The notes: generated from the sequence alone by a model not told the origin. Shown: positions 7,616-14,696, numbered from the stretch's first letter. The stretch: DNA of 32,734 bases from Syntrophomonadaceae bacterium (GCA_007121075.1 SKMK01000019.1:1-32734), one strand, 5' to 3'. Translations and numbers: made by a program.

Positions 7616-8400
7616 CAATCCTTCGTTCCTTCTCCGGCCCGGTTAATCAGGGCGGCCATATAACCGGCGCCATACCCATTGTCGATATTGACCACCGCCA
7701 CACCGGAAGCACAGCTGTTCAGCATGGTCAGCAGGGGAGCGATGCCACCAAGGTTCGCACCGTAACCAACGCTGGTAGGAACCGCCACTACCGGGCAGGC
7801 AGCCAGGCCGCCAATTACGCTGGCCAAAGCCCCTTCCATCCCGGCTACGACAACGATCACCCGGGCCCTGCTGATCTTATCCCAATTATCAAAGAGGCGG
7901 TGAATGCCGGCCACCCCAACATCATACAGCCGCTCAACCCGACTGCCGATCAGTTCGGCAGTAAGGGCGGCTTCCTCAGCCACAGGAATATCGGCCGTTC
8001 CTGCCGAGGCAACAACAACATAGCCGTAAGGTTCAAGTTCTGTTTGGCCGCGCAGGACCAGCGCTTTTGCCTCCCGGTGGTACTCCACTCCCGGGTGTTC
8101 GGCCCTGACCGCTTCGTAAGCCTCTTCTTCGGCCCGGGTAGCCAAAACTGTGCCCCCGGAAGCAACCAGGCACCCAAAGATAGCCACGATCTGGCCGGTG
8201 GTTTTCCCCGGGCAGTAGATAACTTCGGGAAACCCGCGGCGCAGGTAGCGCTGGTGATCGACACGGGCAAAACCAATATCTTCATAGGGCAGGATCCGCA
8301 GGCGCTCTGAGGCCTCTTCAACACTGATCCTGCCGTCACGGACGTTTTCCAGCAATTCCTGGAGTGATTTCTGATTAATTGCCCTAAGCTCCTTTCTCAA
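7615..8400 (-). CDS. larB: Pyridinium-3,5-biscarboxylate mononucleotide synthase LarB
   Basis: LarB carboxylates and hydrolyses nicotinic acid adenine dinucleotide as the first step of nickel-pincer cofactor synthesis. The protein has an N-terminal helical region (SVEEASERLRILPYEDIGFARVDH) and then a PurE-like domain with ASAGTADIPVAEEA (about 128-141), YDVGVAGIHRL, VVAGMEGALASVIGG and PTSVGYGANLGG. The start is unclear. The frame opens with TTG at 8400, without a ribosome binding site and about 5 nt after the predicted transcription start. The only good site, AAAGGAG (8389-8395), is inside the frame and points to an ATT codon at 8377-8379, giving a protein beginning INQKSLQELL. It is coupled to larC by a 1-base overlap. 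Confidence 0.93.
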   Translation of the reverse strand: MRKELRAINQKSLQELLENVRDGRISVEEASERLRILPYEDIGFARVDHQRYLRRGFPEVIYCPGKTTGQIVAIFGCLVASGGTVLATRAEEEAYEAVRAEHPGVEYHREAKALVLRGQTELEPYGYVVVASAGTADIPVAEEAALTAELIGSRVERLYDVGVAGIHRLFDNWDKISRARVIVVVAGMEGALASVIGGLAACPVVAVPTSVGYGANLGGIAPLLTMLNSCASGVAVVNIDNGYGAGYMAALINRAGEGTKD

Positions 8401-8411
8401 TACTTTAATAA

Positions 8412-8420
8412 ATTATATCA
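8412..8420 (-). promoter_or_regulatory. Extended -10 promoter of larBC
   Basis: On the minus strand TG-A-TATAAT (8420 down to 8412) is a perfect extended -10. The nearest -35-like hexamer, TTGCTA, is only 15 bp away. The predicted transcription start is about 8405, which bears on the larB start codon. Confidence 0.6.
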
Positions 8421-8621
8421 TATCGGGAAAAATAGCAAGTAAATTTTGACAAAAAGTCCGGCTCGCTTTTTGTAAATTCGAATAGCCCACAGGTCAAGGC
8501 AATCTTGTTTTCCGGGAAAAGCCGGTGCGGCCACATAATGGGAAACCAGGCCGACATTGTGGTTCCAGTCCAGACCCTCAACCTCCCATAAAATTTCCAG
8601 TTACTTTTCGAGTGCCTGCTT

Positions 8622-8661
8622 GCATAGCCAAATTGCTATGCTTTTGCCCGTGTGTTAAAAT
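8622..8661 (+). promoter_or_regulatory. Promoter with inverted repeat over the -35
   Basis: TTGCTA (8633-8638) and TAAAAT (8656-8661) are separated by 17 bp and precede the kinase/BON gene. A perfect inverted repeat, GCATAGC-CAAATT-GCTATGC (8622-8641), covers the -35 box and could be a repressor operator. The remaining intergenic sequence 8421-8620 shows nothing I can assign; a 67-codon frame there has no ribosome binding site. Confidence 0.5.
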
Positions 8662-8718
8662 ATTACCACCTTTAAGGCCCCCTGCTTTCTTATGCAAAAT
8701 TTTTAAGGAGGTTTATTT

Positions 8719-9555
8719 ATGTCATTGATAACGATTACTTCAGCTTTTGGTTCCGGTGGGGAAAAAATCGCAGAACAGGTATCGGAAGAGCTTGGATTCG
8801 AGTTATTTGACGATAAAAAAATCCAGGAAAGAGCTATAGAATTGGGCTTTTCAAGCGATGACCTGGACGGAATCGACGAAAAGGCACCGCGCCTTTTTGA
8901 CCGGCTATTTACAAATAAACCGGCAAAATACTTTGACTTGCTAGGCTCGCTTGTTTATGATATTTCAAGCAAAGGCGAAGGCGTAATTATCGGACACGGA
9001 GCGCATGTCTTTTTAAGAAGATTTCACTGTGCTCTACATGTTTTAATTCACGCTTCAGAAGAAACAAGAAGTGCAAAACTGGCCAAAGAGCAAGGCATGA
9101 GTGAAGATAAAGCTGTTGAGCTAATACGCAAAATGGATAAAAGGCTTAAAGATTTCGTTCAATACACTTTTGATCGGGACTGGAAAGATCTCCCGGCATA
9201 CGACCTGGTGTTTAATTTAGAGAAGCTGGAACCTGAGAGGGCAACAAGATTGATTATCGAACTTGCCAGATCTGATGAAATAAAAGAATGCAGTTTAAAA
9301 GCTACGGAAGAGATGGAGTTTGCTTCACTGAAATATAAAGTAGAAGCCGCTCTAATAGAAAATAATTTAATAGAAAGCAACCTGGTCTCACCTAATACTA
9401 TCTTTGTTGAGGTCACAGGCAGGGGCAAAGTCCATCTTTCAGGTTGGGTTTCGAATGATAACGACAAGCACAGGATGATGCAAGTAGTAAAAAAAGTACC
9501 AGGGGTTGCCGAAGTTACTTCAAATGTAAATGTAATGCCTTATCAAGATGCATAG
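8719..9555 (+). CDS. Cytidylate kinase-like P-loop protein with C-terminal BON domain
   Basis: The N-terminal half resembles the cytidylate kinase-like family (PF13189). It opens ITITSAFGSGGEKIAEQVSEELG, where GSGGEKIA replaces the classic P-loop (about 10-17). FDDKKIQERAIELG follows, then VIIGHGAHVFLRR (about 92-104) and a lid-like segment with KMDKRLKDFVQYTFDRDW. The last ~60 residues (about 218-276) look like a BON domain: VEVTGRGKVHLSGWVSNDNDKHRMMQVVKKVPGVAEVTSNVNV. BON domains bind phospholipid or other membrane ligands, so this may be a nucleotide-binding sensor rather than a metabolic CMP kinase; that is inference. ATG 8719 has AAGGAGG upstream. The gene is visibly richer in A+T than its neighbours. 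It is monocistronic. Confidence 0.8.
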   Translation: MSLITITSAFGSGGEKIAEQVSEELGFELFDDKKIQERAIELGFSSDDLDGIDEKAPRLFDRLFTNKPAKYFDLLGSLVYDISSKGEGVIIGHGAHVFLRRFHCALHVLIHASEETRSAKLAKEQGMSEDKAVELIRKMDKRLKDFVQYTFDRDWKDLPAYDLVFNLEKLEPERATRLIIELARSDEIKECSLKATEEMEFASLKYKVEAALIENNLIESNLVSPNTIFVEVTGRGKVHLSGWVSNDNDKHRMMQVVKKVPGVAEVTSNVNVMPYQDA

Positions 9556-9638
9556 ACGGTTTAAGTTCAATCTATTGTGCTTGGCTTACAGATTATAAAG
9601 CTAAGGAATACAGCAAATAAACAGGGAGTCAATCCAAA

Positions 9639-10361
9639 TTAGGAAGGAAGGTTCCAAAAGGGACTGCCTTTTAAAGCCGCCCGCCACTTTTCCCTCAGAT
9701 CGGGGTAGCGCCGGGCCATTTCATTTAAAAGCTCTTCCATTTCAGCGCGCTTGGTTTTGTCGCTAACCGGGCAGGGGTTCTTAACAATGGGCAGGTGCTC
9801 CCGTTTGGCCAGGCCAATAAGGGTGCTTTCCGGGAGCTGGATCAGGGGCCGGACCTGGTAAAGGCCGGACCGGTCCAGGTAGGTGACTGGTTTAAAGGTG
9901 TCCATCCGGCCGGTATAGATCAGGTTCAGCATAAAGGTCTGGATTGCATCGTCCAGGTGATGGCCGAGGGCGACCCGGTTGCAACCGAGCTTTTTGGCTA
10001 CCTGGTGCAAAGCCCCGTGGCGCATATTGGCACAGAGAGCACAGGGATTCTTTTCCTTCCTGGTTTCGAAAACGATCTTTGAAATGGCCGTTTCTTCTAC
10101 ATGCAGCCCCACGCCCATGCTGCGGGCCAGTTCATGAAGGGGCTCCAGGTCAACTTCCCAGCCCAGGTGAACATAAATTGGCTGCAGGTCAAAATCGAAC
10201 GGAGCGTGCCTGCGGAATATGTTGAGGATATATAGCAGGGCTGAGCTATCTTTGCCCCCGGAAAGGCCTACTGCTACACGGTCACCCCCTTCGATCATTT
10301 TATGATCATAAATTGTCCTCTTCACCCGGGTCAGGAACCACTTGCTGTCACTGCGGCGCAA
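9639..10361 (-). CDS. ttcA: TtcA-like tRNA 2-thiolation ATP pyrophosphatase
   Basis: Member of the TtcA/TtuA PP-loop family, which adenylates a tRNA base and exchanges oxygen for sulfur using a [4Fe-4S] cluster; TtcA makes 2-thiocytidine at position 32. The PP-loop motif is SGGKDS (residues 34-39). Three cysteines fit the cluster ligands: Cys107 and Cys110 in NPCALCANMRHGAL, and Cys197 in KNPCPVS. The conserved GHHLDDAIQTF block lies at 133-143. It is 240 residues, somewhat shorter than E. coli TtcA. The start is TTG 10361 with a weak AAAGGG about 12 nt upstream. LarE was considered because larBC is nearby, but the cysteine pattern is that of TtcA. The exact tRNA target is inferred. Confidence 0.85.
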   Translation of the reverse strand: MRRSDSKWFLTRVKRTIYDHKMIEGGDRVAVGLSGGKDSSALLYILNIFRRHAPFDFDLQPIYVHLGWEVDLEPLHELARSMGVGLHVEETAISKIVFETRKEKNPCALCANMRHGALHQVAKKLGCNRVALGHHLDDAIQTFMLNLIYTGRMDTFKPVTYLDRSGLYQVRPLIQLPESTLIGLAKREHLPIVKNPCPVSDKTKRAEMEELLNEMARRYPDLREKWRAALKGSPFWNLPS

Positions 10362-10383
10362 ATAACAGACACCCTTTCTTGTT

Positions 10384-10398
10384 TAATCTGCCAGATTA
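10384..10398. promoter_or_regulatory. Palindrome in the ttcA leader
   Basis: TAATCTG-C-CAGATTA is a perfect 15-bp palindrome between the predicted ttcA transcription start (about 10403) and its start codon. It could be an operator. CAGATT recurs just after the plus-strand -10 at 10461. No regulator is known from the window. Confidence 0.35.
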
Positions 10399-10409
10399 AC
10401 ACATAAAAT

Positions 10410-10460
10410 ATTATAACACCTTTTTGGACCCTGAATAAGAAGGTCAAAAAGTGTTATAAT
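10410..10460. promoter_or_regulatory. Divergent promoter pair on an imperfect inverted repeat
   Basis: The ends of this stretch are TATAAT boxes facing away from each other: minus strand 10410-10415 for ttcA and plus strand 10455-10460 for the small membrane gene. The two arms (10410-10430 and 10442-10460) are complementary apart from two single-base deletions, around an 11-bp centre. On the minus strand TTATTC lies 17 bp before the -10. The plus-strand -35 is poor. Confidence 0.55.
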
Positions 10461-10490
10461 CAGATTGGCACCGGTATTGAGGTCATTGAC

Positions 10491-10530
10491 CCGGCAGAGA
10501 GGCTGCCGGATCAACCGGCAGCAAAGGAGG
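10491..10530 (+). promoter_or_regulatory. Mutually exclusive leader hairpins before a ribosome binding site
   Basis: Three 7-nt segments are present: CCGGCAG (10491-10497), CTGCCGG (10503-10509) and CCGGCAG again (10515-10521). The middle one can pair with either neighbour, with 5-nt loops both ways, but not with both. The third ends two bases before the strong AAAGGAGG (10523-10530), so the choice of hairpin could alter access to the ribosome binding site. Confidence 0.45.
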
Positions 10531-10537
10531 AAATTGC

Positions 10538-10663
10538 TTGGCCCGAAATGTAAAGAAGAAAAAAAGAGTACGTGGGAAATCCTGGGTAATCCTCTTCTTT
10601 TTATGTGTAATCGCTTTTTTCCTGGGCTACTTTATGGGCATCAGCAACATCACTTTATGGTGA
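10538..10663 (+). CDS. Small single-pass membrane protein (41 residues)
   Basis: A short gene starting at TTG 10538, seven bases after the near-perfect AAAGGAGG at 10523-10530. The first 15 residues are very basic (MARNVKKKKRVRGKS), then about 18 hydrophobic residues (VILFFLCVIAFFLGYFMG), then a short tail ending TLW. It would be a single-pass membrane protein with the basic end in the cytoplasm. It has its own -10 (10455-10460), an elaborate leader and a hairpin after the stop, all signs of a real transcript. An overlapping frame at 10465-10725 lacks these features. I do not recognise a family. It is divergent from ttcA. Confidence 0.7.
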   Translation: MARNVKKKKRVRGKSWVILFFLCVIAFFLGYFMGISNITLW

Positions 10664-10675
10664 TTGTAACTAAAA

Positions 10676-10724
10676 TATGCCGGACAGGAGGCAGGAACCC
10701 GACCGGGACTGCTCCACCGGCATA
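10676..10724 (+). terminator. Long hairpin after the small membrane gene
   Basis: TATGCCGG (10676-10683) pairs perfectly with CCGGCATA (10717-10724), and the inside contains GGAG.CAG/CTGCTCC pairing. The following sequence (ATCGTCTGTTT) is only moderately T-rich, so it may act as a terminator or a transcript-protecting structure. Confidence 0.45.
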
Positions 10725-10863
10725 ATCGTCTGTTTAAAAGTATCAAAACAGGATTTCAGCCTTTTTTAAACCCTTCCAGTCTTCCTTTCTCTCAATGATC
10801 AGGTTTTAATATAAACAACTTTCCTTCCAGTAGATTTTTTAATTCCCGTTCCCTTGATAAATA

Positions 10864-12642
10864 TTAGTGTTTGTGGACCAGCAGTTCGTAACGCGGCAGT
10901 TTGAAACGGCTTGATTGTTTCCAGTTCAGCAGGCTTCTAGCCTGTTTTTCTGCTTTTGTTACCACCTGTAAGCGGCGGACCCTGGTGCCGAGTTTTTCCA
11001 GGTAGGAGGCAAAACCGGCTGCTGTTTTTTCCGAGGCAAAACGCAGGCCTTCAGCATTGATAACCAGCTGGTTATAATGTCTGGGCAGCACTTTTTTCAG
11101 GGTCCGGTTCAGTTCTTTTAGTTGCAGATTGTCTGCAATACCCTTGATTTTCAGGTAGAGAATCCCCTTTTGCTCGGTTAAAGATACCACGAGCGGGGAG
11201 GATGCTTCAGCCTCTCTATCGCCTGCGACCGGAGCCTGCAGCTGTCGGGAGAAAAGGGTAACCGGCTCGGAGCTGGTGTAAGGCTGTTGCTTCAGGAAAC
11301 CGCCATACCAGCGGCTCTGGTAAGCAAAATGCCTGGTCAGCCCAAATCCGATCGCCCGGTAGAGGGCGGAGGCCCAGCCGGTAACAGGAACGTTTTTAAA
11401 GATATTGGAAAGGGAATAAAACTTTTTCAGGGCCCTCAGCGTTTCATCCTGCATTTCTGCTGCACTCATCAAGGCCGGCTTAAAAACGGCGTAGTGCCCG
11501 TCGTAAAGTGACCAGTCGTAATTGATAATCCTGCCTTCGCTTTCCAGCTGATCGAAGAAAGGAGTGCCCGGCATAGGGGTAAGCATCACGAACTGCACAC
11601 TGTCAATCTTGGCTTCGACTGCAAAATCGGCTGTATCCCTGATTGTTTCAACGGTATCGCCGTCACCACCAAAGACAAACATACCGTGGATCCTGATCCC
11701 GTATTCGTGGAAGCGGCGAATGGCTTCCTTGATGTCATCTACACTTTGTTCCTTGTTATAACCTTTGAGAGTTTCGGGGTTGATCGACTCAAAGCCAATA
11801 TAAACGATGCTGCAACCCGAACGGGCCATTAACTCCATCAGCTCGTCATCGTAAGAAGCATCGGCCCGGACCTGGGCTCCCCAGCCTTTTATTTTTATAT
11901 CCGGCCGCTCGATCATCTCCCGCATCAATTCCTTGCTGCGCTTTGTATTGGCCACAAAATTGTCATCACAGAAAAAGACATGCTTACCGGGAAACTGGGC
12001 CAGCTCCTGGAGGACCTTTTCAGTGCAGCGAAAGCGGTAGCGGCGCCCGAACATCTTGGTAACACAGCAAAAGCTGCAGTTATAGGGGCATCCCCGCGAG
12101 GTCATAACCGGGATACTGAGCATTTTGTTGGCATTGTCCATCATGGAAAGATCGGGTATGGGCAGGGTGTCCATATCGATAGCAGCCTGCTGGGGTGGGT
12201 TGTGTACCGGTTTCCCGTTTTTCCAGTAAGATACTCCCGGGATACCCTCCGGTTCCCGGCCGGCTTCTAGAGCCCGGATCAGGGGAAGGAAACACTCTTC
12301 GGCTTCTCCACGGACAATATAATCGGCAAACTGGATCGCTTCATCGGGAATGAAAGAAGCATGAATACCGCCGATAATAACCGGGATATCATTGGATCTA
12401 AGCAGCCCGGAAATTTGATACGCTTCGCGGCAGGTGGCGGTGGTGGTTGATATGCCCACCAGGTCGGCATCAAGAAGCTTGGACCAGGGCAGGGAATCGC
12501 CTTTCCCCAGGTGGAAACTGACCTGGTATCCTTCCTGTTTGAGCTGCGTTCCCAGGATAGGCAGTCCCAGGCGGGGCATCAGGACATGCTTGTAAACATG
12601 ATCTTCCTTAGATTGCGGTTCGATCAGGACAATTTTCTTCAT
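10864..12642 (-). CDS. B12-binding-type radical SAM protein with STAS-like C-terminal domain
   Basis: Residues 1-125 resemble the cobalamin-binding domain of class B radical SAM enzymes (PRLGLPILGTQLKQEGY; VIIGGIHASFIPDEA), but the DxHxxG motif for the base-off cobalamin histidine is not visible. The radical SAM core starts at about 175 with the cluster motif CPYNCSFC (Cys185, 189, 192). It continues through KHVFFCDDNFVAN and FGGDGDT to LTPMPGTPFFDQL. The family includes methylases and cyclases of lipids and natural products; the substrate is unknown. The last ~100 residues (about 490-580) look like a STAS fold (LYLKIKGIADNLQLKELNRTL and LVINAEGLRFASEKTAAGF), unusual for these enzymes. ATG 12642 has AAGGAG upstream. 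A terminator separates it from the DUF4870 genes before it. Confidence 0.85.
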   Translation of the reverse strand: MKKIVLIEPQSKEDHVYKHVLMPRLGLPILGTQLKQEGYQVSFHLGKGDSLPWSKLLDADLVGISTTTATCREAYQISGLLRSNDIPVIIGGIHASFIPDEAIQFADYIVRGEAEECFLPLIRALEAGREPEGIPGVSYWKNGKPVHNPPQQAAIDMDTLPIPDLSMMDNANKMLSIPVMTSRGCPYNCSFCCVTKMFGRRYRFRCTEKVLQELAQFPGKHVFFCDDNFVANTKRSKELMREMIERPDIKIKGWGAQVRADASYDDELMELMARSGCSIVYIGFESINPETLKGYNKEQSVDDIKEAIRRFHEYGIRIHGMFVFGGDGDTVETIRDTADFAVEAKIDSVQFVMLTPMPGTPFFDQLESEGRIINYDWSLYDGHYAVFKPALMSAAEMQDETLRALKKFYSLSNIFKNVPVTGWASALYRAIGFGLTRHFAYQSRWYGGFLKQQPYTSSEPVTLFSRQLQAPVAGDREAEASSPLVVSLTEQKGILYLKIKGIADNLQLKELNRTLKKVLPRHYNQLVINAEGLRFASEKTAAGFASYLEKLGTRVRRLQVVTKAEKQARSLLNWKQSSRFKLPRYELLVHKH

Positions 12643-12761
12643 TCAAAACCACTCCTTTTTTCCGGACTGATCGGAACTTGTTTGTTAACTCACCGCTTGC
12701 TTCTTCAAACTGCCCATCTAAAAACAGGGCCTGCTAATTCTGAAATAATTGCTTTGAGGGT

Positions 12762-12796
12762 AAAAAAGGGACGGGTAATCACCTTACCCTATCCCT
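12762..12796 (-). terminator. Rho-independent terminator
   Basis: On the minus strand AGGGATAGGGTAA (12784-12796) pairs with TTACCCGTCCCT (12767-12778) around a 5-nt loop, followed by TTTTTT. It lies 46 nt after the stop of the first DUF4870 gene and ends that transcription unit. Confidence 0.85.
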
Positions 12797-12841
12797 CTGT
12801 TGATTTTAAATACATTTTTGTAGTTTATTACACTGCAGCTT

Positions 12842-13201
12842 TTACTTGATAAAGCGGATACTAAGCGGGTACCTGAAACTTTCCCCTTCGCTGACCCTGA
12901 TCGTGGCCAGGATAACCATGATCAGCCAGAAGATCCCAACTGCAATTAGCAGCACGATTCCGATAATCAGCGGGATCAGAATTATGGATACCACAGTATA
13001 AATAGCTATGCTGATCTGGAAGTTAAGCGCATCTTTACCCTGCTTGTTTACCCATGCAGACTGATCTTTCTTAATTAGCCAAATTACCAGGGGACCAATC
13101 ACATTGCCGAAGGTGGGTATTACAAACTGGGCCAGTGCCGCAAGATGAGCGAGCATACCATATGTTTTGTCATCCTGTGTCAAATTGGTTTTATTAGTCA
13201 T
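12842..13201 (-). CDS. DUF4870 domain membrane protein (copy A)
   Basis: Small membrane protein of 119 residues with the DUF4870/Tic20-like layout. An N-terminal amphipathic part (TYGMLAHLAALAQFVIPTFGN) is followed by GPLVIWLIKKDQSAWVNKQGKDALNFQ, which carries the family motif, then two or three long hydrophobic segments and a short tail ending SFRYPLSIRFIK. No biochemical function is established. ATG 13201 has GGGGG seven bases upstream and its own promoter at 13282-13310. It is the 3' member of a tandem pair and ends at a clear terminator. Confidence 0.9.
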   Translation of the reverse strand: MTNKTNLTQDDKTYGMLAHLAALAQFVIPTFGNVIGPLVIWLIKKDQSAWVNKQGKDALNFQISIAIYTVVSIILIPLIIGIVLLIAVGIFWLIMVILATIRVSEGESFRYPLSIRFIK

Positions 13202-13281
13202 CCTTAAACCCCCTTAGAATAAAAAATCACAGTAAATCAGACTTTTTTTCAATTAAACAGAGCCTGACTGCCTCTTTTTAC

Positions 13282-13310
13282 ATGATAAGACATCAGGTTT
13301 TAAATTGCAA
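13282..13310 (-). promoter_or_regulatory. Sigma-A-type promoter of DUF4870 copy A
   Basis: On the minus strand TTGCAA (13305-13310) is followed after 17 bp by TATCAT (13282-13287). The leader would be about 75 nt. It lies between the two paralogues, so copy A can be transcribed alone. Confidence 0.55.
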
Positions 13311-13339
13311 GCGGCCGTGGGTGGATTATAACTTAAAAA

Positions 13340-13723
13340 TTACTTAATGAACCTGATATTTAGAGGGTAACGGAAATCTTCTCCGTTGTTAACTTTAATT
13401 GAGGCAGTTATAACCATGATTAGCCAGAAGACAGCCAGGCCGATGCCGATTAAAACCGCCAGCGGGATGCCAATTATGGTTAAAGCCAAAAGGAAAATTA
13501 CGAACCAGGCAACGAAAGCATAAATTACGATCGTGATCTGGAAGTTAAGTGCTTCTTTGCCCTGCCGATCTATCCAGGCCGACTGGTCTCGTTTAATCAG
13601 CCACACAATCAGGGGCCCGAAAACGTTGCCGAAAGAAGGCAGGATAAAGAGGGCCAGAGCGGAAAGGTGGCAAAGCATGCCGAAAGTTTTTTCTTCCTGG
13701 GTTAACTCCACATGATTGGTCAT
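13340..13723 (-). CDS. DUF4870 domain membrane protein (copy B)
   Basis: Paralogue of the downstream gene, 127 residues. The two align end to end: both begin MTN, share LTQ..KT.GML.HL.ALA, then GP..WLIK.DQSAW...QGK.ALNFQI, and end with FRYPL.IRFIK. Copy B has about eight extra residues in the hydrophobic middle. ATG 13723 is preceded by GGGGG with a 9-nt spacer. It lies 34 bp after the VanY gene without an evident terminator, so it may belong to that transcript. Function is unknown. Confidence 0.9.
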   Translation of the reverse strand: MTNHVELTQEEKTFGMLCHLSALALFILPSFGNVFGPLIVWLIKRDQSAWIDRQGKEALNFQITIVIYAFVAWFVIFLLALTIIGIPLAVLIGIGLAVFWLIMVITASIKVNNGEDFRYPLNIRFIK

Positions 13724-13757
13724 TTTTATTTACCCCCGTTCAATTTAAAAACCCGTT

Positions 13758-14696
13758 TTATTCAAAATCCTGCGGCTGTTTTTTTAAATACTCCTTGAGC
13801 GTCAAGCCCGATTCATTCCACTCCCGGGCATGCTCGACTCCAATGTAACGGTAATGCCAGGGTTCGTAGATATAGCCCGTTATATCTTCCTTGCCCGCGG
13901 GGTAGCTTTTGACAAAGCCGTAACGGTGGGCGTTATCAGCCAGCCACCGGCCCTGCTCGGTGCGGGCAAATTCAGCCGTAAAATCAGCCCCGGTCCCGCC
14001 AAAATCAACGGCAGTTCCGAGCTGATGCTCGGATTGCCCGGGCCGGGCGCTGAACCGGTTGGCCTCTTCTTCCCCGTGCCTGCTGGCATAATCTTTGAAA
14101 AGCTGCTTCTGGGTTTGATAACTGCGGTAAGCGGACCTGATGCTAAGAGTAACACCATCTTCTTCAGCTGTCTCCCACAACTTTTTTAGATGCTCCAGCG
14201 CCTCCTGTCTGAGCTGCATTTGATAAGAAGGTTTCATATATGAAGGGATCGGCTCAAGGTCGGCAGGGACATAATCTTGCTTCAAGGTTGTCTCCTTGGT
14301 GACCAGGGCCAGCAAATAGTCCCCGTTGGAAATCACATCCAGATCATCTTCAGGCCCGGTAAGTTCATCTTCGGGCGCTTCCACGGGGCCCTCTTCTGAT
14401 CTTTCCCGAGCCTCTTCCTCTTCCGGTACTTCCTTTTCCTCCCCTTCTTCGAATGGATCGATTACATCTTCTTCAAACCAGCTCTCATCGTCATCTTCAT
14501 CTTCGAGTTCTTCTTCGGGAGAAACAGCAGTTTCTTCCTTTTCGAGCCGCTCTGCCCCTTCAGGATCGATGATCGCCCGGAACTGCCCGGACATACCGGG
14601 TAAAAAATACACCGCCGCGACCATAATAATGAGGATAAATGCTGCAAACGCCAGCCAGGGCAAACCTGCCTCCCTGTTCTTTCTTCTTTTCCTCAA
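13758..14696 (-). CDS. Membrane-anchored D-alanyl-D-alanine carboxypeptidase (VanY, M15B)
   Basis: Zinc peptidase predicted to remove the terminal D-Ala from peptidoglycan stem peptides outside the membrane. It has 312 residues: a basic N-terminus, one membrane segment (about 13-34), a long strongly acidic linker (about 50-120, mostly Glu and Asp), and the M15B domain. Catalytic motifs are SAYRSYQTQ, SEHQLGTAVD (zinc ligands His224 and Asp231) and EPWHYRYIG (Glu278, His281). The start is set at TTG 14696, seven bases after GGGAGG. The frame opens five codons earlier with another TTG that would overlap the ribosome binding site. The acidic linker probably spans cell-wall polymers. It is followed by the DUF4870 pair. 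Confidence 0.92.
   Translation of the reverse strand: MRKRRKNREAGLPWLAFAAFILIIMVAAVYFLPGMSGQFRAIIDPEGAERLEKEETAVSPEEELEDEDDDESWFEEDVIDPFEEGEEKEVPEEEEARERSEEGPVEAPEDELTGPEDDLDVISNGDYLLALVTKETTLKQDYVPADLEPIPSYMKPSYQMQLRQEALEHLKKLWETAEEDGVTLSIRSAYRSYQTQKQLFKDYASRHGEEEANRFSARPGQSEHQLGTAVDFGGTGADFTAEFARTEQGRWLADNAHRYGFVKSYPAGKEDITGYIYEPWHYRYIGVEHAREWNESGLTLKEYLKKQPQDFE

Noticed and set aside
8525-8728. 67-codon plus-strand frame before the kinase/BON gene
   Set aside because: It contains the gene's promoter and overlaps its start, has no ribosome binding site, and its sequence is unremarkable.
9639-10361. LarE (sulfurtransferase of the nickel-pincer pathway), because larBC is near
   Set aside because: The SGGKDS loop, the CALC pair and the later NPCPVS cysteine are the TtcA/TtuA arrangement; LarE normally has SGGVDS and a different cysteine.
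10491-10530. Known riboswitch class
   Set aside because: The competing hairpins are clear, but none of the conserved cores I know (TPP, SAM, cobalamin, glycine, PreQ1, T-box) is present.
10465-10725. 86-codon plus-strand frame overlapping the small membrane gene
   Set aside because: It starts without a ribosome binding site and gives a low-complexity product. The alternative frame from TTG 10538 has ideal initiation signals and a clear membrane segment.
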